Assembly (NCBI RefSeq): GCF_007741515.1
Contig: NZ_CP036263.1
Span: 930,001-994,000, forward strand
DNA length: 64,000 nucleotides
Direction of reading: 5' to 3'
Source of the DNA: Adhaeretor mobilis
GTDB taxonomy: Bacteria > Planctomycetota > Planctomycetia > Pirellulales > Lacipirellulaceae
Of the stretch, positions 17,237 to 26,723 are shown one piece after another. Under the pieces are notes generated by a model, which ran no database searches, was not told the origin of the DNA, and saw nothing but the letters and a program-made list of their open reading frames with translations. The translations under genes were made by a program, and so were the position numbers. The first letter of the stretch is position 1. Each line of letters starts with the position of its first letter.

Positions 17237-18715
17237 TTAGGCCTCAGCCTCACCCTGCTCTTCGTCTTCTCCGGTCGCATCAGGGATGCTCGCGACGCCT
17301 TCGCCACCGCCGGCAGCCATATGGATTGCCTCAGTATCGTCCTTGGCGGGCTCGAAGGGCTCGTCCGTGAACTTAGCTTCTTCTTGAACCTTCTCCAGCA
17401 CTTTGCGTTCGACAATCTGGTTCTGCAGTACGTCCATGAGACCGCGTTTTTCAATCTGGGCACGCACGCGACGGGGCGATTCGCCGCTTTGCATGGCGAT
17501 CAGGAAGATTTCCTTGTCAAAATCACCCTGCTCCGCCTCGATATTCTCCTCTTCAGCAATTCGCTCCAGAATGAAGTGCTCCTTGAGGGCACCGGCTGTG
17601 GATTTGGCACTGTTCTGGCGGAGCATGTTCTCGCGAGCGCGAATCTCTGCCTCGCCGAAACCGGCACGGCGAAGTTCCATGGTGGCTCGTTCGACTTCGC
17701 GAACCGACTGGCGTTTGAGCAGCGCTGGCGGTAGTTCCCAATCAGCCTGCTTAGTGAGTTCTGCGGTGATTTGGGCTCGCGACCTTTGCTGTTGCTCGTA
17801 CTCCAGTTGGCGCTCAAGGTTCGCTCGGATCGCTTCAACGAATTTCTCTTCCGACTCGAAGTTGCCGATTTCGGCGAGGAAATCCTCTGTGAGCTCAGGC
17901 AGTTTGATCTTCTTAACTTCGAGGACCGTAAATTCGAGCTCGACTTCTTTGCTGCGAAGCGCTTCGTTAGGAGCGTCGCCGCCGAGGGTGACTTTAGCGG
18001 TTTTCTTGTCGCCTTCTTTGGCACCGGTCATCAACTTGTCAAAGCCTTCAAGCTTTGTGTCGCGGAAGCTCAGTGTGGGCAGCACGCGAACCACGCGATC
18101 TTCCACCTTCGCAACTTGTTCACCATCGTGACGGGCAACGATGTCGAGCGTAACGTGGTCCCCTTCGCTAGCCGGCCCATCGTGCGGGGCCAGCTTGCCA
18201 TAGCGAGCGAGCATCTGCACTTTTTGGCGTTCGATGTCTTCGTCGGTGAATTCACGCATCGGCCTGACAATTTTCAGGCCCTTCCACTTCGGCAGGTCGA
18301 ATTCGGGGCGCACCTCGATGTCGAACTCGAAGGTCATTGGCCCTTCGTCGGGTACCTCTACGGCATCGAGATTCAACTCGGGCTCGCTAATAGCCGTGAA
18401 CTCTTGTTCTTCGCTGATCTGGCCGAGGCTGTCCATCAGCAGCGAGCCCTTGATCTGATCACCCACTTCGGTTTTGAAGCGGTTCTCCACAAGCTTGCGC
18501 GGAGCGCGGCCGATACGAAAGCCGGGCACCGAGGCGCTGGCCATCATCTCGCCATAGGCATCGTCGAGATAGCGATCGATATCCTCGCGCGAGATAGTCA
18601 CAGTGACGTGACGTTCGCACGCACTCGGGCTAGTGACCTCGACTTCGAGGTTCAACTTTTCAGGAGCCTCTTCGACCGCGACGGCATCTTCAGCGGTGGC
18701 TTCGTCTGTACTCAT
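17237..18715 (-). CDS. tig: Trigger factor, ribosome-associated chaperone/peptidyl-prolyl isomerase
   Basis: 492-residue trigger factor. The N-terminal ribosome-docking signature GFRIGRAPRKLVENRF (canonical GFRxGxxP) lies near residue 62. The FKBP-like PPIase region follows at ~170-260, with a reduced aromatic pocket. A long helical chaperone domain with LERQLEYEQQQRSRAQI follows. Both ends carry acidic extensions (EDAVAVEEAPEK at the start, GEDEEQGEAEA at the end), so it is longer than the ~430-residue E. coli protein. It lies upstream of the two clpP genes, the widespread tig-clpP arrangement, with a 143-bp gap. Confidence 0.96.
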   Translation of the reverse strand: MSTDEATAEDAVAVEEAPEKLNLEVEVTSPSACERHVTVTISREDIDRYLDDAYGEMMASASVPGFRIGRAPRKLVENRFKTEVGDQIKGSLLMDSLGQISEEQEFTAISEPELNLDAVEVPDEGPMTFEFDIEVRPEFDLPKWKGLKIVRPMREFTDEDIERQKVQMLARYGKLAPHDGPASEGDHVTLDIVARHDGEQVAKVEDRVVRVLPTLSFRDTKLEGFDKLMTGAKEGDKKTAKVTLGGDAPNEALRSKEVELEFTVLEVKKIKLPELTEDFLAEIGNFESEEKFVEAIRANLERQLEYEQQQRSRAQITAELTKQADWELPPALLKRQSVREVERATMELRRAGFGEAEIRARENMLRQNSAKSTAGALKEHFILERIAEEENIEAEQGDFDKEIFLIAMQSGESPRRVRAQIEKRGLMDVLQNQIVERKVLEKVQEEAKFTDEPFEPAKDDTEAIHMAAGGGEGVASIPDATGEDEEQGEAEA

Positions 18716-18983
18716 GGCAGATTCTTTGTCTCTGTAGTATTGGTTTGAATTTTCACGCGGCGGTGACGGGTCCAGGCAAAGAGAGGTCGGTTAGTCTGGC
18801 TTGCGTAGGCCTTAATTGCCTACTTCCCAAGCTGCCCGCCCCTCAACAGACCATCCTTGAACTGCCCACCCCTAAAATTTTAGAGCCCAACACCCTCTGA
18901 CAAGAAAGCGTGGGCCCCTGGCACGACTCTTACTAGTTCTCAATCGGGAGGCGATGTCCATTTTACGAAATCACCAAACTGAG

Positions 18984-19055
18984 AGCGGGTGATGGGGATC
19001 GAACCCACGACAATCACGTTGGCAACGTGATGCTCTACCACTGAGCTACACCCGC
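18984..19055 (-). tRNA. tRNA-Gly (anticodon GCC)
   Basis: A 72-nt cloverleaf on the minus strand. The acceptor GCGGGTG pairs with CACCCGC. The D arm is GCTCAGTGGTAGAGC, the anticodon stem TCACG/CGTGA holds loop TTGCCAA (anticodon GCC), and the T arm is GTGGGTTCGATCCCCAT. The CCA end is not encoded. Confidence 0.97.
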
Positions 19056-19307
19056 AGCATCTCATCCCCGCCTAGCTCTGGCGAGCCCCGACGGTCCCCG
19101 AATTATATGTAGCCCCCCTGCCCATGCAAGGGGGAAGCAGTGCCAGAGAGGAAGGCGGAGGGCGGAAACCCCCAGGGAAGCTCTGCACAGGGATTCAGTC
19201 CCCGGATCGACCGAAAGTCTACGCTGGAAATCCCAGCCCTTAACGCCCGTCCTTGCTGCCCACGATCCACCCGCTTGCCGATTTCGCCGTCTGTGACGTC
19301 CCACAGC

Positions 19308-19964
19308 CTAGAATAAAAACATCTCGCCCATTGCTTGAGCCACTTCTTGAGGGCTAGCAAGCAGTCGTGCCATACATACGGCTACCAGAGCCGTCGCAAT
19401 GAGAAATAGCCCCAGTGACCGAGGGTTGGGTCTCACGGGCAGTTCGTCGAGTTGGTTGTGCATTTCTGCAGAGAGCGCTCGCCAGCCTTCCAGTTTTTGT
19501 CTTGCGCCGCTGGAAACGATCGACACGTGGCGCATCAGGTCGAAACTCTCCAGGTGTGCTTGCACACCGAGTGTAGGTAGCGCCAGGCTATCGCCAGCCC
19601 AGCGAGCTTGCGGGTCGACCTTGCGAGCTGCTTCGGAGAGTACCGGTCGCAGTTCGTCTATGCTCGCGTTATAGACCACCATCCTCGGTCTGGTGAGCAG
19701 GACCGCCAGCCATACCCAAAGCCAGTAAAACAGCAGTAGGAACAACCAAACGTAACGGCCGAATTCAATACGTGTGGCTTCAGGTCGGAACAGTTCTATC
19801 GGCCCGATAAGCACCAATCCAGAGAGTGCCGCACCGAGCGCCGCCAAATCGCACCCGCCGGTAGTCAAGAAAGGTCGTCGTCGCGCATTGACCACGCCAA
19901 TCAGCAGGCAATACACCGCGATCGGCAGCAAAGCGATGGCAAGACGTAGCGGGTCGGGGATCAT
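19308..19964 (-). CDS. Four-helix membrane protein of unknown function
   Basis: 218 residues. Hydrophobic helices lie at about 6-26, 40-58, 70-92 and 183-202, and a ~90-residue soluble loop sits between the third and fourth helices (TRPRMVVYNASIDELRPVLSEAAR...). This loop looks like a small alpha/beta domain. No family is recognised. It is oriented like the following 20115-21616 pair but separated by ~150 bp containing a 29-nt repeat. Confidence 0.7.
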   Translation of the reverse strand: MIPDPLRLAIALLPIAVYCLLIGVVNARRRPFLTTGGCDLAALGAALSGLVLIGPIELFRPEATRIEFGRYVWLFLLLFYWLWVWLAVLLTRPRMVVYNASIDELRPVLSEAARKVDPQARWAGDSLALPTLGVQAHLESFDLMRHVSIVSSGARQKLEGWRALSAEMHNQLDELPVRPNPRSLGLFLIATALVAVCMARLLASPQEVAQAMGEMFLF

Positions 19965-20066
19965 AATGAGCAGGTCATATAGTGGAAGCTCAGCGAAAAA
20001 GCAGTGCTCTATGGTAAGTAGTCCACTGCAAGAATGCCATTGGCTTGCACCGCCTTAAGGGGATCT

Positions 20067-20095
20067 GTTAGCCGTCAGCCTTGGCCGCCGTGAAG
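20067..20095 (+). repeat. 29-nt intergenic repeat, copy 2
   Basis: Matches the element at 10634-10662 at 24 of 29 positions on the same strand (GTTAGCCGTC..CCTTGG.CGCCG...AG). It is also intergenic. Confidence 0.55.
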
Positions 20096-20114
20096 TTTGA
20101 ACCTTGGGTGAGGC

Positions 20115-20531
20115 TCAGTCCTCACTCACCTGCTTGTCCAAGTGCTCTTTCAGCGAATCAGCCAGCTCATCGATCCGCTTTTCATGCTCCCGTTGCCGGT
20201 TAGCCATCATGTCAGCGAATCCGAGGTAGAAAATCAACCCGGTAGCTACGACCATACAGGCCGAGTAGATCGCAATCGGCCAGGGGCGGCGGGGGATTTG
20301 CTCGAACATGACCATTGCCAGGCCCACGACCCCAATCAGCGCGCTCCCCTGACTCCGTCGATTGAGCTGCCGAGCGTGGAATTCTTCCCGCTGCGGCCCT
20401 GCATCGCGCCAGGCTTGCCAGTGAGCTGCCAGCAAACCGGCCGAGAGGGCGAGCAGTCCATAGCCAAAGAGAGTGGCACCGCTGATGGCAAGTAGCGGGA
20501 GACCCAGCAGCGTTATCGTGAGGAGACTCAT
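20115..20531 (-). CDS. Small membrane protein, unknown function
   Basis: 138 residues from ATG 20531. There are four hydrophobic segments in two pairs, then a charged C-terminal helix (ANRQREHEKRIDELADSLKE) likely to form a coiled coil in the cytoplasm. The start was chosen because it overlaps the upstream peptidase stop by 4 nt (ATGA). The frame continues upstream inside that gene but this would be a shadow. Translational coupling suggests a link with the M28 protein. No family is recognised. Confidence 0.72.
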   Translation of the reverse strand: MSLLTITLLGLPLLAISGATLFGYGLLALSAGLLAAHWQAWRDAGPQREEFHARQLNRRSQGSALIGVVGLAMVMFEQIPRRPWPIAIYSACMVVATGLIFYLGFADMMANRQREHEKRIDELADSLKEHLDKQVSED

Positions 20532-21616
20532 GGCCGTAGCTTGCTCCGCAGCCATTCTTGTAGCACCCAGCCCACTTTGCCGAGCGATTCGGCTGAGCAA
20601 TTCTCCGGCACGTCGGCCGTGGTGTGCCAGTAGCCGTTGCGAGCGTTGGGATACTCAAAGTCGATAATGTCGATTACCGGAATCTCCGCGATCTTGTTCA
20701 GCGGCACATGATCGTCTAGCACCGGCGGGCGGCCTACCTTGTGTATGAATTCGCGCACACGAAGCTGCTTGGCAACGCCCCAAATCTCTTGCACGATCGG
20801 TCGTGTGGCTGCCCAAGTACTGCTGTGCATTTCCTGAGCGATCCCCAGCTTCTTGTCGGCAACCATATCGACCAGCACGCCAAAAGCGTAGCGATAGGAA
20901 GGCGGGTGATCGCGATACTGCTGCGCAAAGTATGTGCTCCCGTAGAAATACTCATCGATGCGTTCGTCATAGATGTATTCCTCGCCATCGAAAAATACGA
21001 AGTCGATGCCCAAGGTAGTCTGCGTTGGCAGGCGTCGTCCCAGTTCCATGAGCAATGCGACGCCGCTCGCCCCATCATTGGCCCCTAAGAAAACGCCATT
21101 CTGTCGTTGCCACGGATCGGGGTCGCGATCAGGTAGCGGGCGCGTATCGTAGTGGGCGCACAGCAAGACTCGCTGTTGTGCTTCTGGATGGAACTGTACG
21201 ATCAGGTTTGCCATCGGCTGCGGCAGCCCAGTTGCCGGATTTCGCCCGGCTCGCAGCTCTTGCAGTGAAACTTTCGCACCGAGTTGCGTGAAGTGCTGGG
21301 TGAGCATTTCCTGCTGAGCAGTCATCCCAGGTGAATCACTGGTACGTGAGCCCAGCTTGCAGATTGCTAGCAGGTGCTCGTAAGCAGCCTGGCCGTCGAA
21401 GCGTTGCTCTTTCGGCAAAGGTTTTCCGATCTTGAGTGTCGGCCTTCGCTGAGCAGCGATTGCTTTTGTGGGCGTGCTCGGATCGCCAATCGGTGGCGGG
21501 TTGTATTGCCCAAACGGGAAAAAGTAGCATGCTGCCACTGCTAGCAGCACGGCCAGCGCCGTTCCGAATATTGTGACGGTCTTAGATTGCGGCGGATTCA
21601 TTGCAGAGGCGCTCAT
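20528..21616 (-). CDS. M28 family zinc hydrolase, glutaminyl-peptide cyclotransferase-like
   Basis: 362-residue membrane-anchored or secreted zinc enzyme. A signal-anchor helix lies at residues ~13-34. Metal and catalytic positions follow the M28/glutaminyl cyclase pattern: HYDTRP (His155), GANDGASG (Asp181), FFDGEE (~209-213), VLDDHVPL and [13 protein letters not shown]. The order and spacing resemble animal glutaminyl cyclases more than classical aminopeptidases. It would therefore form N-terminal pyroglutamate on exported proteins, or act as an aminopeptidase. Activity cannot be decided from sequence. Confidence 0.87.
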   Translation of the reverse strand: MSASAMNPPQSKTVTIFGTALAVLLAVAACYFFPFGQYNPPPIGDPSTPTKAIAAQRRPTLKIGKPLPKEQRFDGQAAYEHLLAICKLGSRTSDSPGMTAQQEMLTQHFTQLGAKVSLQELRAGRNPATGLPQPMANLIVQFHPEAQQRVLLCAHYDTRPLPDRDPDPWQRQNGVFLGANDGASGVALLMELGRRLPTQTTLGIDFVFFDGEEYIYDERIDEYFYGSTYFAQQYRDHPPSYRYAFGVLVDMVADKKLGIAQEMHSSTWAATRPIVQEIWGVAKQLRVREFIHKVGRPPVLDDHVPLNKIAEIPVIDIIDFEYPNARNGYWHTTADVPENCSAESLGKVGWVLQEWLRSKLRP

Positions 21617-21843
21617 CCCTCGATTGTAGCCGCTCGCGGCTTAGCTGCCATCGCCTGAGAAGTCAGTACCCTGGGATCATGACTCCAAGCTCACACGCGT
21701 TTCAGCTAAGTCACAAGCGGCCATGTCCTTACCTATTCTGCCTTGCTGGCGAGCCCGGGCCCTACTACTATCCGCCGTCCGAGCGATTCCCGCTTGATAC
21801 CCACCGTACACTCAGGGCACCATTTTCGCGCAAGGATACTCCG

Positions 21844-22497
21844 ATGCCTGAACAAGCCAGCTTCAGTTTACCCAGTTCTAGCTCACCCAGTCCAAGTGAT
21901 TCCGTTTCCTTCGTTTCAGCCGTGCTCGATCTGCATCGCGATACGGTTGCCGGTTGGCACGAACGCGAGCCAGATAACCCCTACGAAGGCCTACTGGCCA
22001 CCATATGCCACCAGCATCAGTTCAACTTTCTGTTGTGGCACGAGGAAGACGTTGCACGCAGTCACGATGTTACCGATGCGCGTATCGCCATGGTGAAGCG
22101 TGCCATCGATGGCTACAACCAGAACCGCAACGACTGGATCGAGCGCATCGACGAGGCAATTATCGAGTCGCTTGGCGAGGCAGGCGTGTCGCCACAAAAC
22201 GACGCTGGATTGAATACCGAAACCCCTGGCAGCGCCATCGACCGGCTTTCGATCATGTCGCTGCGAATCTTCCACTTGGAAGAACAACTTGACCGCGACG
22301 ACGTGGACCAAGCGCATCGCGAAAAGGTCACCGAGCGAATCGATCGCTGCCGCTTGCAACTGGCCGATCTCTCGAATTCCTTGTCAGAATTGTTGGCTGA
22401 TCTCTTCGCCGGTGAAAAGCTACTGAAAGTGTATCGCCAGATGAAAATGTACAACGATGCCACTTTGAATCCGTATCTTTATAATAAGGCGGCGTAG
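21844..22497 (+). CDS. DUF4254 domain protein
   Basis: 217 residues from ATG 21844. The in-frame stretch upstream to 21601 overlaps the divergent M28 gene and looks non-coding. A Ser/Pro-rich leader is followed by helical sequence with the DUF4254-type signatures [13 protein letters not shown] and [24 protein letters not shown]4254 has no known function but often lies beside glycosyltransferases and lipopolysaccharide genes. Here it precedes a GT4 gene at the head of the polysaccharide cluster, which supports a role in glycan synthesis. Confidence 0.82.
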   Translation: MPEQASFSLPSSSSPSPSDSVSFVSAVLDLHRDTVAGWHEREPDNPYEGLLATICHQHQFNFLLWHEEDVARSHDVTDARIAMVKRAIDGYNQNRNDWIERIDEAIIESLGEAGVSPQNDAGLNTETPGSAIDRLSIMSLRIFHLEEQLDRDDVDQAHREKVTERIDRCRLQLADLSNSLSELLADLFAGEKLLKVYRQMKMYNDATLNPYLYNKAA

Positions 22498-22618
22498 CGC
22501 AAGGCAACAATTTAGTCACCCAGTTCGTCGGCATCGCCCCGTTGCCGTGAGGTCAAGCTCGCGCGGAATCGTGACGACGCAGGCTAATACAACAATCTCT
22601 ACTCCACGCGAAATTCTC

Positions 22619-23752
22619 ATGCCCACGACCACCAAGAGTACAACACGCCGGCAGCGGCTTTCTACGAGTTCGAAGAAGCCTATTACTCGTCGTGTGCTGC
22701 AAGTGATTACCCCATCGCACATGTCAGGTGCTGAGATGCAGCTCGCGCGGCTCACCAAGCAAATGACCGCGCGGGGGCACGTGATGCCGGTGCTAGTGAA
22801 GCACGGCTCACCAGCTATCCCTGAGATGCGCCATCAGGAGCTCGATGTCGACGTCGCCCGTATCGGCGGCAAAGTGAACATCGCGGCGCCGGCATTGATT
22901 GCTCGTGCAGCAAAACGCCACAACGCGGATATCGTGCAATCGACACTTTCCTCGGCCAGTTGGTGGTGCGGCTGGATGGAATCATTCGGCGGCCCCAAGT
23001 CGATTGGCCACGTGCAGGGTTTTACGTCCGCCAATTGGCACTCGCGGCAGACGCATCTGCTGTGCGTGTCTAACGCGATAAAACAGCACATGGTGGATCA
23101 GGGAATCGAGGAAGAAAAAATCACGGTGCTCTTAAATGCATTGGGGCAAGAGGAGTTCCTCCCCACACGCGATTCGCTGGACGTACGCCAAGAATTTGGC
23201 GCTGATGCGTCTACACCGGTTGTTGGCACGTTCGGGCATCTGTCCGTGAAGAAGGGTTATCGCGAATTATTCGACGCGATTCCCCGCATCTTGCACCTAT
23301 TTCCCACGACCCAGTTTTGGGTCATGGGCACAGGAAAGCTACACGATGAATTGGAGCAAAAGGCCTCAGCAGAGGGGTTTCTCAAGAACGTACGTTTCAA
23401 TGGTTTTCGTCGTGACACGGCCGACCTGATGAACGCAATCGACGTGATGGCCTTGCCCTCGCATCGCGAGCCGTGCGCACTGGTTTACATCGAGGCAGCC
23501 CTCAGCGCCCGTCCTATCGTCGGCTGCAAAGCGGGCGGGGCTCCTGAATCGATCGCCGACGGCGAAACAGGCCTGCTGGTTCCCGTGGGCGATGGCCCGG
23601 CCGTTGCAGAGGCGATTATTACACTGCTAGACAATCGCGACTTTGCCCGTCGCATGGGTGAAGCTGGTCGCCAGCGTGCCCAGGAGGTGTTCTCCTGGCG
23701 TCGTTTCACAGAAACGCTCGAAGGTGTATATGAGCGTGTGCTTGATAGCTAG
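22619..23752 (+). CDS. GT4-type glycosyltransferase
   Basis: Retaining GT-B glycosyltransferase of about 377 residues. The N-terminal donor-independent domain has VLQVITPSHMSGAEMQLARL. The C-terminal nucleotide-sugar domain has VVGTFGHLSVKKGYRELFDA and the E-x7-E region ALVYIEAALSARPIVGC followed by GGAPESIADGETGLLVP. It uses a nucleotide sugar at the cytoplasmic face. I prefer ATG 22619; a GTG at 22547 would add 24 Ser/Thr-rich residues. No ribosome site decides between them. Confidence 0.92.
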   Translation: MPTTTKSTTRRQRLSTSSKKPITRRVLQVITPSHMSGAEMQLARLTKQMTARGHVMPVLVKHGSPAIPEMRHQELDVDVARIGGKVNIAAPALIARAAKRHNADIVQSTLSSASWWCGWMESFGGPKSIGHVQGFTSANWHSRQTHLLCVSNAIKQHMVDQGIEEEKITVLLNALGQEEFLPTRDSLDVRQEFGADASTPVVGTFGHLSVKKGYRELFDAIPRILHLFPTTQFWVMGTGKLHDELEQKASAEGFLKNVRFNGFRRDTADLMNAIDVMALPSHREPCALVYIEAALSARPIVGCKAGGAPESIADGETGLLVPVGDGPAVAEAIITLLDNRDFARRMGEAGRQRAQEVFSWRRFTETLEGVYERVLDS

Positions 23753-23778
23753 ATCGCTCAAATAGTAGCGACACGGTG

Positions 23779-24852
23779 CTAACCACAATGCTGCAACGTT
23801 CGTTGCGAGAGCAACTCTTCAGTTGCCGCGAATACATCGTCAACCGAAATCGCCCGCATCGCGGTATTCTCAGCACTCCGTCGCTCTTTAGCTGAGCCAT
23901 CCTGATAGTAAGCCTGTACGCGACGGTTCTTTGCGCCGTACGCGCCACACCATTCGGCTCGGCTGGTTCCATGCACGCTAACCGCCGGCGTGTCGTGCGC
24001 GACGGCCAAGTGCATGGGCCCGGTGTCGCTACCAACGAATAGCCGCGCTCTTCGCAGCAGGGCGCCAAGTTCCCTTAGGGATGTCGCGGGAGCCATGACA
24101 GCAGTGCCCGCACTCGTGCCCACTATCGTGTCGGCCATCGCTTGCTCTTTGCCTCCACCCCACACAGCCAATGATCGTAGTCCGAACGCCTGGTGGATTC
24201 TTTGGGCCAAGTCCCCATATCGCTCCGCAGGCCAGAGCTTCGAATCCCAACCGGCGCCCGGATTGAGTGCCACGAAATTCTGATCCTCAAGCTGCAACTG
24301 TTGGAGCGCTTCGCTAGCGAACTGGCCATCGGCCTCGCGTTCGGACAGGCCGAAGCGAACATCGGGTTGAGGGATACCTAAGGGGGCGAGAATGCCGAGA
24401 TAGTGATCGACTACATGGCTCGCCTGCACCACGGTTAGCTCGTTGTTGAACCAACCGCTCAATTCACGAGCACTTGCCCCGCCGGCACCCAGACGGCGCT
24501 TGGCACCACTGAGCTTCGCGATGACGGCGCTTTTTGTGAGGCATTGCAAATCGACCGTTGTGTCGAATTGCAGTGCCCGCAACTCTCGTCGGACTTTGCG
24601 GATAGAGCGGAGCGATTTCCACCACCGTCGAGGCACGCGAATCAGATGGTCGATTGCCGAATGCCCTTCCAGGAGGTCCCCGCCGCCCCCTTCGACTACC
24701 CAGCCAAGCGTGGCGTTGGGAAAGGCATCTCGCAAGGCACAGGCCACCGGCGTTCCGTGGATCACATCGCCCACAGCCGTGAGGCGAACAATGAGAATCC
24801 TGGGGCGGTCATCGCTTGATTTAGAGCGTGACGCTGTCTCTGAAAGCGACAT
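23779..24852 (-). CDS. GT9 family glycosyltransferase (heptosyltransferase-like)
   Basis: Inverting GT-B transferase of the ADP-heptose:LPS heptosyltransferase family. The N-terminus has ILIVRLTAVGDVIHGTPVA, the usual RxxxxGD..L/H..P motif. The C-terminal half has LNPGAGWDSKLWPAERYGDLA and FVGSDTGPMHLAVAHDTPA. From ATG 24852 it is 357 residues. It is the only minus-strand gene inside an otherwise plus-strand polysaccharide cluster, convergent with the GT4 gene before it. It probably adds a heptose or similar sugar to a lipid-linked acceptor. Confidence 0.92.
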   Translation of the reverse strand: MSLSETASRSKSSDDRPRILIVRLTAVGDVIHGTPVACALRDAFPNATLGWVVEGGGGDLLEGHSAIDHLIRVPRRWWKSLRSIRKVRRELRALQFDTTVDLQCLTKSAVIAKLSGAKRRLGAGGASARELSGWFNNELTVVQASHVVDHYLGILAPLGIPQPDVRFGLSEREADGQFASEALQQLQLEDQNFVALNPGAGWDSKLWPAERYGDLAQRIHQAFGLRSLAVWGGGKEQAMADTIVGTSAGTAVMAPATSLRELGALLRRARLFVGSDTGPMHLAVAHDTPAVSVHGTSRAEWCGAYGAKNRRVQAYYQDGSAKERRSAENTAMRAISVDDVFAATEELLSQRTLQHCG

Positions 24853-25080
24853 GGGCGCTGCTTTCTGCAGTCGTAGTTCGATATTCCGATGAAGCGACCA
24901 CGATAGCAACTAGTAAAAAATCAGGCAATCGGAGAGCCGCTAGCGCCTTAGTCGCGACCCACAATGCGAGCCCTGATTTGCAAACCCAAATTCTGCTAAC
25001 AATGATAGCACTGCACCTTTCTCACTCGTGATCTCACTCTCATGCTCTTAACCTCTTCCCCCTAACTCTCTCCCCTCGCC

Positions 25081-26220
25081 ATGCATCAAGTTGCCGTATT
25101 CATAGGAACTCGCCCCGAAGCAATCAAGATGGCCCCTGTCGTGGCTACCTTGAATGCAGCGGAAGGAATTCAGCCCGTAGTGGTCAATGCCGGTCAGCAT
25201 CGCGAAATGATTCGCCAGGTAATCGAACTATTCGGCATTCCCGTCGATGTCGATCTCGACGTGATGGTAAAGGATCAAACGCTCGCCGGCTTAACTTCGC
25301 GACTTGTCACTCGCATAGATGAAACCCTGTCCGAGATCAAACCTGATCTAGTGCTCGTGCAAGGCGATACAACTACGGTGCTCTGCGCGGCCTTGGCTAG
25401 CTTCTACAACAAGATCCCGATCGGCCATGTGGAAGCCGGCCTGCGTACAGGCAACATGCAGTCGCCATTCCCGGAAGAAGCCAACCGCCGACTGGTGAGC
25501 CCGCTGGCCGATCTGCATTTTGCCCCAACAGATACGGCCCGCGATGCGCTACTCGCCGAGCGCATTCCGGCCGAGCGCATTCTGGTCACCGGCAACACAG
25601 TCATCGACGCGTTACTCATGGAAGTAGCGAGGCAGGAGCAGCCCGAAGTTGCTGATTCGTTAGCGGCAGAACTCGCAGAAATTGTTGGCGAATCACTCAT
25701 CGGGCGCGAGATGATTCTCATCACCGGGCACCGACGCGAGAACATTGGCGAAGGATTCTTACAAATCTGCCACGCGATTCGCGAGCTTGCCACGCGGAGG
25801 CCCGACGCGCTGCTCGTGTACCCAGTTCATCTGAACCCACGCGTAAAGGACGTGGTTCACAAGCAACTTGCCGATCTAGCGAACGTGCGGCTAATCGCCC
25901 CGCAACCTTATACGCAGTTCGTGGCGCTCGCCCGGGCAAGTCGCCTGATACTCACCGACTCTGGCGGCGTTCAGGAGGAAGCTCCCAGCTTGGGCAAGCC
26001 GGTGCTCGTCATGCGCGACACGACCGAACGCCCCGAAGGCGTAGAAGCCGGGGCTGTCCGGCTTGTCGGACCCAATGCAGATCGCATCGTGAGCGAAGCG
26101 ATGACATTACTCACCGACGAGGCCACCCATCAAGCCATGGCTCGAACCGCCAATCCCTACGGCGATGGCCAAGCGGCTGAGCGCATTGTGCAGCGGGTGC
26201 GTGAATTCTTGCAATCATGA
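25081..26220 (+). CDS. wecB: UDP-N-acetylglucosamine 2-epimerase (non-hydrolysing)
   Basis: 379-residue epimerase interconverting UDP-GlcNAc and UDP-ManNAc for surface glycan synthesis. It begins VAVFIGTRPEAIKMAPVV. Further hallmarks are VLVQGDTTTVL, HVEAGLRTGN, PFPEEANRRLV, ILITGHRRENIGEGF and LTDSGGVQEEAPSLGKPVLVMRDTTERPE. All conserved family residues appear present. The gene is followed by ~500 bp without a supported gene. Confidence 0.96.
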   Translation: MHQVAVFIGTRPEAIKMAPVVATLNAAEGIQPVVVNAGQHREMIRQVIELFGIPVDVDLDVMVKDQTLAGLTSRLVTRIDETLSEIKPDLVLVQGDTTTVLCAALASFYNKIPIGHVEAGLRTGNMQSPFPEEANRRLVSPLADLHFAPTDTARDALLAERIPAERILVTGNTVIDALLMEVARQEQPEVADSLAAELAEIVGESLIGREMILITGHRRENIGEGFLQICHAIRELATRRPDALLVYPVHLNPRVKDVVHKQLADLANVRLIAPQPYTQFVALARASRLILTDSGGVQEEAPSLGKPVLVMRDTTERPEGVEAGAVRLVGPNADRIVSEAMTLLTDEATHQAMARTANPYGDGQAAERIVQRVREFLQS

Positions 26221-26723
26221 GCTGCTCAACTCTGTTCTCTTTGTTGCCTCCTGTTCAAAAAAGGAGATGCCTTTTCTGCCCCTTTATCTGGATTCTCTGT
26301 CCCTGGCTTCAGCTCTAAAGTCCCTGTAACCCTTACAAACCTGCTTGCAGCCCTTGCTGCGCTTGCACAACGCGTAATCCCGCAAAAGGTTGCGAATTGT
26401 CATCACGGACGAGTCCGCATACCATTTGATTGACAGCACCCCGGCTTTTGCTACCGTGATGATGGGGTAGAGGATATCGCAGAGAGGCGTTCCTGTTTTC
26501 GCGTTAAACCCTTGTGTTACCAAGGTTTACCGCGGGATATGCGGAGTCATCGGCGGTCTCAATCGCCGGGGGAACATCCGTTCCAGACGCCGGCAGCAAT
26601 CCTCTCACGTCGCAAATGGTCCGCTAGTTGCTCAGAGTGAGAAGTGTAACCGTGTTGATTTGTCGCGTCCCATGCGGCAGGCGGTTAGGAAGCGGAATTT
26701 GAGAAGCTAGGAACCGAGAACTC
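26221..26723. other. 503-bp gap between wecB and the wecA-like gene
   Basis: No convincing gene. A 79-codon minus-strand frame (26284-26523) lacks recognisable features and is probably chance or a decayed gene. A weak A/T-rich stem (AAAAGG/CCTTTT near 26259-26275) follows wecB. The last ~100 bp presumably carry the promoter of the next gene, whose ATG has AGGA 11 nt upstream. Confidence 0.4.

Noticed and set aside
17771-18748. 325-codon plus-strand frame opposite trigger factor
   Set aside because: Pure antisense shadow of tig, whose motifs are unambiguous.
26405-26425. GGACGAGTCC resembling part of a hammerhead or riboswitch core
   Set aside because: The conserved CUGANGA and GAAA core is absent around it; this is only a short palindrome.
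26284-26523. 79-codon minus-strand frame in the wecB-wecA gap
   Set aside because: No ribosome site, no hydrophobic or domain pattern, unusual Arg/Cys-rich end. It could be a decayed gene but cannot be supported.
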